Positions 1 to 5,673 of a stretch of DNA of 7,481 nt are shown here, piece by piece. The notes below the pieces were generated by a model that was given only the letters and a program-made list of their open reading frames with translations, ran no database searches and had not been told where the DNA came from. Within the stretch, counting starts at the first letter, position 1. Each line of letters begins with the position of its first letter. A program made the translations under genes and the position numbers. Origin of the DNA: Deltaproteobacteria bacterium (GTDB taxonomy: Bacteria; Desulfobacterota_E; Deferrimicrobia; Deferrimicrobiales; Deferrimicrobiaceae); the NCBI GenBank assembly GCA_023488945.1, contig JAMDBZ010000052.1, positions 1 to 7,481 of the forward strand. The letters run 5' to 3'.

Positions 1-170
1 GCACTTCATAATTACGGCGACGTATTTCATTTCGAGACCGCACCGAGAGCGTCGATGCGCCGCGTCCGGCAAGGCGCGCGACCGAGGCGTACCGTTGAGT
101 ACGGCGAGGGAGCGCAACGCAGCCGGCGCGGATGCAGCGGCGCTCGAATGCAGCCGTAATTATGAAATGC
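1..170. repeat. Long imperfect palindromic intergenic element (MITE/REP-like)
   Basis: Bases 1-18 and 153-170 are inverted repeats matching at 17 of 18 positions, built on the AT-rich core TTCATAATTACGGC, which stands out in this GC-rich DNA. The symmetry continues inward: TTTCGAG near 30 answers ATTCGAG of the other arm, and CCGCGTCCGGC (60-70) answers CCGCGCCGGC. The arms meet at GTAC (89-92), a 6-nt turn, and GTAC (99-102). The left arm is about 20 nt longer. No open frame in it looks like a gene, and no transposase is present. I infer a non-autonomous, dispersed palindromic element that would fold into a long hairpin as RNA or a cruciform as DNA. It may extend left of base 1. No convincing target duplication is visible. 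The 17 nt to the fabG stop (171-187) hold nothing recognisable. Confidence 0.7.
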
Positions 171-187
171 AGCACTTAGTATAACCT

Positions 188-931
188 TCACATGTACAAG
201 CCGCCGTTGATCCCGATGACCTGGCCGGTGATGTAGGAGGCGGCGTCGGAGGCCAGGAAGAGCGCGAGCTCCGCCACCTCCCCGGGCTCCGCGAACCGGC
301 CGAGCGGGATCTGCCCGAGGAAACTTTTTTGCACCTCTTCCGGCAGGGCGGCGGTCATCGCCGTCTTGATGAACCCGGGGGCGATCGCGTTGACCGTGAT
401 CCCGCGGGAAGCCAGTTCCCGCGCCGTCGACTTCGTGAACCCGATGATCCCCGCCTTGGCCGCCGAGTAGTTCGACTGCCCCGCGTTCCCCATCGCGCCG
501 ACGACCGAGCTCAGGTTGATGATCCGGCCGCTGCGCTGCTTCATCATCGGCCGGGTCACGGCGCGCGTGAGGAGGAAGGTCCCCTTCAGGTTCACCCGGA
601 GGACCGCGTCGAACTCCTCGTCCGTCATCCGCATCAGGAGGTTGTCCCGGGTGATGCCGGCGTTGTTGACGAGGACGTCGATCCGGCCCTGCGCGGCGAC
701 GACGTTCTTCACGGCCGCATCGACCTGGGCGGCGTCGCCCACGTCGAACATCTCGACCGTCCCCCGCCCCCCCGCGGCCTCGATCCCGGCGAGCGTCGCG
801 CGGGCCGGCGCCTCGTCACCCACATCGCTCACGACGACGAACGCTCCCTCGCGGGCAAATGCTTCCGTGATCGCTTTCCCGATCCCGCGGGCCGATCCGG
901 TGACCAGCGCCACCTTCCCGGACAGACGCAT
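188..931 (-). CDS. fabG: 3-oxoacyl-[acyl-carrier-protein] reductase FabG
   Basis: NADPH-dependent reduction of 3-oxoacyl-ACP to 3-hydroxyacyl-ACP, the first reduction in each cytoplasmic fatty acid elongation cycle. It is a classical short-chain dehydrogenase/reductase of 247 aa, the usual FabG length. Visible are the nucleotide-binding TGSARGIG (residues 11-18), NNAG (89-92), the catalytic Asn114, Ser142, Tyr155 and Lys159 in SSVVGAMGNAGQSNYSAAK, the PG segment after the active site, and the C-terminal GGLYM typical of FabG. I chose the ATG at 931 because the protein then begins MRLSGKVALVTG like other FabGs and a GGAGG-rich tract lies just upstream. An in-frame ATG at 958 adds nine residues (MNFGEGGGE) and has no ribosome-binding site. 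It is the last gene of the visible operon, 61 nt after fabD. acpP often comes next but is outside the window; a palindromic repeat begins 17 nt beyond the stop. Confidence 0.96.
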   Translation of the reverse strand: MRLSGKVALVTGSARGIGKAITEAFAREGAFVVVSDVGDEAPARATLAGIEAAGGRGTVEMFDVGDAAQVDAAVKNVVAAQGRIDVLVNNAGITRDNLLMRMTDEEFDAVLRVNLKGTFLLTRAVTRPMMKQRSGRIINLSSVVGAMGNAGQSNYSAAKAGIIGFTKSTARELASRGITVNAIAPGFIKTAMTAALPEEVQKSFLGQIPLGRFAEPGEVAELALFLASDAASYITGQVIGINGGLYM

Positions 932-992
932 CTCCCCACCCCCCTCCCCGAAGTTCATACCGTCAACGGCAGCGGCGGTTCAAGCGAAAACT

Positions 993-1925
993 TCAGCCGA
1001 TCAAGGCGCGGGCGCTGTCCAGGTCGGCGGGAGCGCCGAACGACGCGACACGGGCGTCCCGGTCGATCCGGCGGACCAGCCCCGACAGGACCTTCCCCGG
1101 GCCGACCTCCAGACAGGCGTCGACCCCCATCGCGTGCATCGCCGCGACGCAGCCGTCCCAGCGCACGGGAGCGGTGATCTGGCGCTCGAGCAGCCCGGCC
1201 ACGGATCCGCCGGGAGGATATGGCGCGGCCGTGACGTTCGCGATCACGGGGAACCGGAAGGAACCCTGCGTCATCGCCCGCAGCTCCGGCGCGAGCCTCT
1301 CCGCCGCCGTCCGCATCAGGGCGCAATGGAACGGCGCAGACACGGGGAGCGCCACGGCCCGTTTCGCCCCGGCCCCCTTGGCCGCCTCCACCGCGGCCCG
1401 GACGGCCTCCGCCGATCCCGAGATGACGATCTGGTCAGCGCCGTTGAAATTGGCCGGCTCCACAACCCCGAGGGATGCTCCCGCGCGGCACGCCTCCTCC
1501 ACCTTATCCGCCGCAAGCCCCATCACGGCGGCCATCGCCCCCTGTCCCACGGGGACGGCTTCCTGCATGTATCTCCCACGGGAGCGGAGCACCCGGACCG
1601 CCTCCCCGACGCGGAGCACCCCCGCGGCCACGAGCGCGGAGTACTCCCCGAGCGAGTGCCCGGCCGCGCACAGGGGGCGGATCCCGGTCTCCTGCTCGAG
1701 GACGCGGTACGCCGCCACGCTCACCGTGAAGATCGCCGGCTGGGTGTTCTCGGTGAGCTTGAGATCCTCGTCGCTTCCGTGGAAGCAAACGGCCGCCACA
1801 TCGAAACCGAGCGCCTCCGACGCCTCCTCGAAGACGGCCCTGGCGCAAGGGTATGTCTCGTAAAGCTCCTTGCCCATCCCGGGGAACTGCGACGCCTGGC
1901 CCGGGAACAGGATGCCGACCGGCAT
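993..1925 (-). CDS. fabD: Malonyl-CoA:ACP transacylase FabD
   Basis: Transfers malonyl from CoA to acyl carrier protein, supplying malonyl-ACP to FabH and the elongating synthases in the cytoplasm. At 310 aa it has the usual length of the family. Visible are the N-terminal FPGQASQFPGMG (residues 7-18, with Gln10), the nucleophile elbow GHSLGEYSAL with Ser91, Arg116 in SRGRYMQEA, which binds the malonyl carboxylate in the family, and the catalytic His200 in SAPFHCALM. Late motifs ITAPVRW and LEVGPGKVLSGL are also typical. The ATG at 1925 is preceded by AGGGG seven bases upstream, overlapping the fabH stop. Only 10 nt separate the two genes, so translational coupling with fabH is likely. No truncation or missing catalytic residue is seen. 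Confidence 0.96.
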   Translation of the reverse strand: MPVGILFPGQASQFPGMGKELYETYPCARAVFEEASEALGFDVAAVCFHGSDEDLKLTENTQPAIFTVSVAAYRVLEQETGIRPLCAAGHSLGEYSALVAAGVLRVGEAVRVLRSRGRYMQEAVPVGQGAMAAVMGLAADKVEEACRAGASLGVVEPANFNGADQIVISGSAEAVRAAVEAAKGAGAKRAVALPVSAPFHCALMRTAAERLAPELRAMTQGSFRFPVIANVTAAPYPPGGSVAGLLERQITAPVRWDGCVAAMHAMGVDACLEVGPGKVLSGLVRRIDRDARVASFGAPADLDSARALIG

Positions 1926-1935
1926 GCGGCGGCCC

Positions 1936-2913
1936 CTACATCCTCATCAGCACCGAGCCCCAGGTGAGCCCGGCGCCGAAGGCGGTCAGGAGAACGTAAT
2001 CGCCCTTCCTATACCGTCCCTCCCCGCGCGCCTCGGCGAGGGCGATCGGAATGGAGGCGGCCGACGTGTTGCCGTACCGCTCGAGGTTGACGAAAATCCG
2101 GTCGTCCGGAATGCGGAGCCGCTTGCCGACCGCGTTGATGATCCGCATGTTCGCCTGGTGTGGGATGAACAGCGCGACCTTCCCGCCGGGCACCTTGTTC
2201 CGATCGAGAACCGCCGTGGATACCTCGACCATCCGGGTCACCGCGTGCTTGAACGTTTCGTTCCCGCTCATTCGAATGTAATGCAGCCGCTTTTCCGCCG
2301 TCTCGGGGCCGTCCGGGTTGACGGTCCCGCCGCCGGGGCAACAGATGAGGTCCCAGAGATTCCCGTCCGAGTGGAGCTCGCAGTCGAGGATCCCGTCGCC
2401 GTCGGGACACGCGGCGAGGACCGCCGCCCCCGCCCCGTCCCCGAAGAGGATGCAGGTCGAGCGATCCTTGTAGTCGACGACCGACGAGAGGATCTCGGCC
2501 CCGATCACCAGCGCATTCCGCGCCCGGCCGGCCCGGATCTGGGCGTCCGCCATCGAGAGGGCATAAAGAAACCCCGAGCAGGCCGCGTTGACGTCCAGCG
2601 CGAAGGCGCGGGACGCGCCGAGCTTCTTCTGGAGGAAGCAGGCCGTCGACGGGAGGGGCATGTCCGGCGTGCAGGTCCCCACCACGATGAAGTCGATGCC
2701 CTGCGCTTCGATGCCCGCGTCGGCAAGCGCCTGCTTCGCCGCTTCCAGGCTGATGTCGGAGGTGGCCGTCATCGGCAGCGCGATCCGCCGCTCCCGGATC
2801 CCCGTCCGCTCCGTAATCCAGGAGTCGGACGTCGCCACCAACTTCTCGAGTTCGGCGTTTGCAAGAACCTTCGGCGGGGCGAACATCCCCACCCCGATGA
2901 CCTTGGACCCCAC
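1936..2913 (-). CDS. fabH: Beta-ketoacyl-ACP synthase III FabH
   Basis: Condenses a short acyl-CoA primer with malonyl-ACP to start fatty acid synthesis. The 325-aa protein has the thiolase-fold Cys-His-Asn triad: Cys112 in DVNAACSGFLYAL, His252 in PHQAN and Asn282 in GNTSAAS. The N-terminal SDSWITERTGIRERR is the classic FabH signature and the C-terminal GAGLTWGSVLMRM closes the fold. The start codon is GTG (2911-2913) with purine-rich AGGGGGA just upstream; the resulting N-terminus (GSKVIGVGMFAPPKVLANAELE) aligns well with the family, whereas the later ATG at residue 10 would cut the first strand. It lies 46 nt after plsX and 10 nt before fabD. Whether it prefers acetyl-CoA or branched primers cannot be read from the sequence here. 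Confidence 0.96.
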   Translation of the reverse strand: MGSKVIGVGMFAPPKVLANAELEKLVATSDSWITERTGIRERRIALPMTATSDISLEAAKQALADAGIEAQGIDFIVVGTCTPDMPLPSTACFLQKKLGASRAFALDVNAACSGFLYALSMADAQIRAGRARNALVIGAEILSSVVDYKDRSTCILFGDGAGAAVLAACPDGDGILDCELHSDGNLWDLICCPGGGTVNPDGPETAEKRLHYIRMSGNETFKHAVTRMVEVSTAVLDRNKVPGGKVALFIPHQANMRIINAVGKRLRIPDDRIFVNLERYGNTSAASIPIALAEARGEGRYRKGDYVLLTAFGAGLTWGSVLMRM

Positions 2914-2959
2914 GTGTCCCCCTTTCGTGCCCCCGGGACGCCCGGCTGGCTTTCTTCCC

Positions 2960-3985
2960 CTATTCCGCGGCCCTGAACAAGTGGCGCGCGTACCCGGTCT
3001 TCGCCACGTTCCGGGCGATCTCCTCCTCGACCCCGTGGCGGGCGAGCGACGCCGCCGCGCGGATCCCGTTCTTTACCGCGCGCGCACCGGAGGAGCCGTG
3101 GCAGATCACGACGCCTCCCTTGACCCCCAACAGCGGTGCGCCCCCGTATTCCGCGTAATCGAGCCGCCTCTTCACCCGCCGGATCGCCCCCTCCGCGAAG
3201 AGGACGCCGACCTTGGCGAGGGAAGACTTCCCGATCTCCTCCTTCAGGAAATGGCCCAGCGCGGTCGCCATCCCCTCCATCGTCTTGAGGACGACGTTCC
3301 CGACGAAGCCGTCGCAGACGAACACGTCCGCCTTCCCGGCGAAGAAGTCCCGCCCCTCGACGTTCCCGATGAAGTTCAGCTCCGTCTTGCGGAAGAGGGC
3401 CCCCGTCTCGCGGGTCATGTCGGTCCCCTTCGTTTCCTCCTCTCCGATGCTGACGAGGCCCACCCGGGGCTTCGGGATCCCCAAGACCATCCGGGCGTAC
3501 GCCTCCCCCATGCAGCCGAACTGGACGAGGTGCGACGGCTTGCAGCCGACGTTCGCGCCCGCGTCGATCAGGACGATCGGGCCCGACGGCGTCGGGATGG
3601 TCGCCGTGATCGCCGGCCGGTCCACTCCCCGGACCCTTCGGAGGACGTAGAGGGCGCCCGCCATCACGGCGCCGGAGTTGCCGGCGCTCACGAACGAGAC
3701 GGCCTCGCCCGCCGCCACGAGATTCAGACCCACGCGGATCGAGGAATCCCTCTTTTTCCGGACCGCCTCGCCCGGCTGGTCGCACATCCCCACGACCTCG
3801 GTGGCATGGACCACGCCGATGAGTTCCGAATCGCCGCCCTCGATCCGGCGGAGCTCCTCCCGGATCCGGTCCTCCGGACCGACGAGGGTGATGGACAGGT
3901 CGAACTCCCGCGAGGCCCGCACCGCCCCGAGGATGACCTCGCGCGGAGCGTGATCCCCACCCATCGCATCGACGGCGATTTTCAT
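2960..3985 (-). CDS. plsX: Phosphate acyltransferase PlsX
   Basis: Converts acyl-ACP plus inorganic phosphate to acyl-phosphate, the donor for the glycerol-3-phosphate acyltransferase PlsY, so it links fatty acid synthesis to phospholipids. It is a peripheral membrane enzyme in known cases. The 341-aa product matches the family throughout: N-terminal MKIAVDAMGGDHAP, SAGNSGAVMAGAL in the middle, IGEEETKGT, CDGFVGNVVLKTMEG, and near the C-terminus YGGAPLLGVKG and CHGSSGARAVKNG. The ATG at 3985 gives the canonical PlsX start. Its ribosome-binding site is poor: the nearest GAGG overlaps the rpmF stop about 19 nt upstream, so translation may depend on ribosomes finishing rpmF 22 nt before. No internal damage is seen. 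Confidence 0.96.
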   Translation of the reverse strand: MKIAVDAMGGDHAPREVILGAVRASREFDLSITLVGPEDRIREELRRIEGGDSELIGVVHATEVVGMCDQPGEAVRKKRDSSIRVGLNLVAAGEAVSFVSAGNSGAVMAGALYVLRRVRGVDRPAITATIPTPSGPIVLIDAGANVGCKPSHLVQFGCMGEAYARMVLGIPKPRVGLVSIGEEETKGTDMTRETGALFRKTELNFIGNVEGRDFFAGKADVFVCDGFVGNVVLKTMEGMATALGHFLKEEIGKSSLAKVGVLFAEGAIRRVKRRLDYAEYGGAPLLGVKGGVVICHGSSGARAVKNGIRAAASLARHGVEEEIARNVAKTGYARHLFRAAE

Positions 3986-4007
3986 CGGGAAACGGGGAAA
4001 AGGGACC

Positions 4008-4184
4008 TCAATCCCGGGCGACGACTTCCCGCCCCTTGTACGTCCCGCAGGTCGGGCACACGGCGTGCGGCCGCTTCACCGTCTTGCACTGGGGACAGAC
4101 GCTCAGCGCGGGGTTGGCGAGCTTCTTGTGGGTCCTGCGCTTGTTCCTGTTCGTCTTGGACCCGCGCGACTTCGGGTTCGGCAT
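4008..4184 (-). CDS. rpmF: 50S ribosomal protein bL32
   Basis: A 58-aa protein of the large ribosomal subunit. It starts MPNPKSRGSKTNRNKRRTHK, the basic, RNA-binding N-terminal tail typical of L32, and continues with a zinc ribbon: CPQC (Cys30, Cys33) and CPTC (Cys43, Cys46), ending GREVVARD. All four cysteines are present, so this is the zinc-binding (C+) form rather than the zinc-free paralogue some bacteria use under zinc limitation. A strong AAGGAG site lies seven bases before the ATG and overlaps the end of yceD, whose stop is only 4 nt upstream. The yceD-rpmF-plsX order is widely conserved. Confidence 0.96.
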   Translation of the reverse strand: MPNPKSRGSKTNRNKRRTHKKLANPALSVCPQCKTVKRPHAVCPTCGTYKGREVVARD

Positions 4185-4188
4185 CGCT

Positions 4189-4731
4189 CTACTCCTTCTT
4201 ATCCAGCAAGGTTTTCAACGCGTCGAAGAGTCCCGGCGGCGGCGCCTCCGGGCATTCGCACTGCGCGACGTTCCTGTTCGCCCCGCAGCTCGGGCAGACC
4301 CCGCGGCAGTCGTCCCGGCACATGAGCTTCAAAGGGAGAGCGACCGCGACCTGTTCCCAGAAAATGTCGGAGACCTCGACACCGATTCCGTCGTAGAACG
4401 CCACGTCGAGGTCGTCCTCCGTCAGTTCCACGTTCATCGGGCCGGCGGGGGCGCTGTCCCGGGGCAGGAGGACCGTGCTGAATTCCTTCTCGAGCCGCAC
4501 CGGGAACGGCTCGGCGCACCGGTCGCACTGGGCTTCGCCTTCCGCGGCGAACGAGCCGTGCGCGTAAAGGCTTCTCCCCTCCACCGACAGGGTCAGGCTG
4601 GCCAGCACGAGCCGGCACGATTTCAGGGGATATGGATCCATCCCCTCGATCAGGCGGGAAACCGTCTCTTTGCCCCGGCCGGCAAAGACATCCAGCCCCG
4701 CCCTGGGGATCTCGTTCACGCGGACGTACAA
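4189..4731 (-). CDS. yceD: YceD/DUF177 family protein (23S rRNA accumulation factor family)
   Basis: Member of the DUF177/YceD family, encoded next to rpmF across many bacteria; a plant chloroplast homologue and E. coli YceD have been tied to 23S rRNA accumulation, so a role in large-subunit biogenesis is likely but unproven here. As a 180-aa protein it shows an early NEIPRAGLDV (residues 6-15), QCDRCAEPF with Cys69 and Cys72, an acidic ELTEDDLDV stretch, and a C-terminal cysteine cluster CRDDCRGVCPSCG (Cys138, 142, 146, 149) followed by CEC (158, 160). The start is uncertain: the TTG at 4731 gives MYVRVNEIP, which best fits the family, and has GGGGG about 8 nt upstream; the GTG at 4719 is the alternative. 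No in-frame ATG lies between the promoter and the conserved region. First gene of its operon. Confidence 0.85.
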   Translation of the reverse strand: MYVRVNEIPRAGLDVFAGRGKETVSRLIEGMDPYPLKSCRLVLASLTLSVEGRSLYAHGSFAAEGEAQCDRCAEPFPVRLEKEFSTVLLPRDSAPAGPMNVELTEDDLDVAFYDGIGVEVSDIFWEQVAVALPLKLMCRDDCRGVCPSCGANRNVAQCECPEAPPPGLFDALKTLLDKKE

Positions 4732-4758
4732 GGAGCATACCCCCGAATCGAATGTACA

Positions 4759-4787
4759 AATATATGGAAGGCGATCATTTCTGTCAA
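4759..4787 (-). promoter_or_regulatory. Sigma70-type promoter of the yceD-rpmF-plsX-fabHDG operon
   Basis: On the minus strand, TTGACA (4787-4782) and TATATT (4764-4759) are separated by exactly 17 bp, a near-perfect sigma70 promoter. It sits in the only AT-rich stretch of the area and predicts transcription starting near 4752, leaving a leader of about 20 nt before the TTG start of yceD. GGCGAT (4770-4775) and ATCGCC (4794-4799) are inverted repeats bracketing the -35 box, which could be an operator; this is inference. I see no match to the known FapR or FadR operator sequences. Confidence 0.8.
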
Positions 4788-4802
4788 TCGGGAATCGCCC
4801 CG

Positions 4803-4817
4803 CCTGTGTTATACAGG
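4803..4817 (+). promoter_or_regulatory. Possible extended -10 and small inverted repeat before amrB
   Basis: CCTGT (4803-4807) and ACAGG (4813-4817) form an inverted repeat around GTTAT. Within it, TGT followed by TATACA (4807-4815) resembles an extended -10 element, with no good -35 upstream. If used, transcription would begin at or within a base or two of the amrB ATG at 4822. The right arm also contains the AGG of the AGGA ribosome-binding site. It could be an operator, a small hairpin over the ribosome-binding site, or chance. Confidence 0.3.
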
Positions 4818-4821
4818 AACC

Positions 4822-5625
4822 ATGATCAGGCAACCGGCCGTGGCCGGACAGTTCTATCCAGGCTCTCCCCAGGAGCTTGACGGGGCCGTCCGGAGGATGA
4901 CGCGGGACGCCCCCGAACGGGCCCGGGCCCGGGGGGTCGTCGTCCCGCACGCCGGCTACGTTTACTCGGGGGCCGTCGCCGGGGAGGTCTTTTCCTCCGT
5001 GGAGCTCCCCGACCGGCACGTCATCTTCTGCCCGAACCACACCGGCCTGGGAGCCGACGCCGCCGTGATGGCACGCGGTTCCTGGAGAATGCCCTGGGGC
5101 GACGTCCCGATCGACGAGGATCTGGCCGGACGACTCCTGGCCGCTTCCCCCCTGCTCGCCGAGGACGCGGCGGCCCACCGGAGGGAACATTCCCTCGAGG
5201 TCCAGCTGCCGTTCCTCCACCGGTTCCTCCCGTCGTTCCGGTTCGTCCCCGTGGCCCTGTCGCATCTGTCACTCGAGGAGTGCCGGTCGCTCGGCGAGGC
5301 TGTGGCAGCGGCCGTCGCCGCGGATCCGCTCCCCCCCCTTTTGACCGCGAGTTCCGACATGACGCATTACGAATCGGATGCGGCGGCGCGTAAGAAGGAC
5401 GAGAAGGCCATCGCCCGGATCCTGGCGCTCGACCCCGAGGGGCTCTACCGGACCGTGCGCGCGGAACGGATCACGATGTGCGGCGTCATTCCCGCGACCG
5501 TCGTCCTCTTCGCCGCCAAGGCGCTTGGCGCCACGTCGGCCCGGCTGATAAGATACGCGACGTCCGGAGAGACGAGCGGCGATTACGACCAGGTCGTCGG
5601 ATACGCCGGCCTCGCTGTCCTCTGA
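4822..5625 (+). CDS. amrB: AmmeMemoRadiSam system protein B (Memo family)
   Basis: A 267-aa Memo-family protein with a fold related to class III extradiol (LigB-type) dioxygenases; its bacterial role is not established. Family motifs in order are RQPAVAGQFYP (residues 3-13), VVPHAGYVYSG (40-50), PNHTG (71-75), REHSLEVQLPFL (121-132), SSDMTHY (177-183) and MCGVIP (219-224). His43, His73, His182 and Cys220 correspond to the metal/active-site residues discussed for human MEMO1 (His49, His81, His192, Cys244), so metal binding is probably kept. The ATG at 4822 has AGGA five bases upstream and gives the standard family N-terminus. It is divergent from the yceD operon and 48 nt before gltX, probably co-transcribed with it. 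The usual partners, an AMMECR1-domain protein and a radical SAM enzyme, are not in the window. Confidence 0.93.
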   Translation: MIRQPAVAGQFYPGSPQELDGAVRRMTRDAPERARARGVVVPHAGYVYSGAVAGEVFSSVELPDRHVIFCPNHTGLGADAAVMARGSWRMPWGDVPIDEDLAGRLLAASPLLAEDAAAHRREHSLEVQLPFLHRFLPSFRFVPVALSHLSLEECRSLGEAVAAAVAADPLPPLLTASSDMTHYESDAAARKKDEKAIARILALDPEGLYRTVRAERITMCGVIPATVVLFAAKALGATSARLIRYATSGETSGDYDQVVGYAGLAVL

Positions 5626-5673
5626 CCCGGAACCGCGCTGCACCGAATACTCGACACGCAACGAGGTTTTCCC

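Noticed and set aside
1..187. Small gene or tRNA-like gene in the left end
   Set aside because: No plausible start with ribosome-binding site and no tRNA fold; the palindrome accounts for the sequence.
932..958. Upstream fabG start at 958
   Set aside because: It adds MNFGEGGGE, encoded by the purine-rich ribosome-binding tract itself, with no site upstream; FabG proteins normally start at the MRLSGK position.
516..1967. Long plus-strand open frame antisense to fabG and fabD
   Set aside because: It mirrors two fully conserved genes on the other strand, is rich in Arg/Pro/Ala from GC-rich third positions, and shows no family motif.
2588..4396. A 602-codon plus-strand open frame antisense to fabH, plsX, rpmF and yceD
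   Set aside because: Low-complexity Arg/Asp/Pro composition and no domain; an antisense shadow of four well-supported genes.
4804..4816. LexA (SOS) box before amrB
   Set aside because: CTGT and ACAG are present but spaced by 5 bp, not the 8 bp of the E. coli-type box.
4189..5265. Extension of yceD upstream to a 358-aa protein
   Set aside because: The extension would cross the promoter and run antisense through amrB; the family begins just before NEIP.
4036..5625. Extension of amrB upstream to a 529-aa protein
   Set aside because: The extra part is antisense to rpmF and yceD and lacks any motif; the Memo N-terminus and ribosome-binding site fix the start at 4822.
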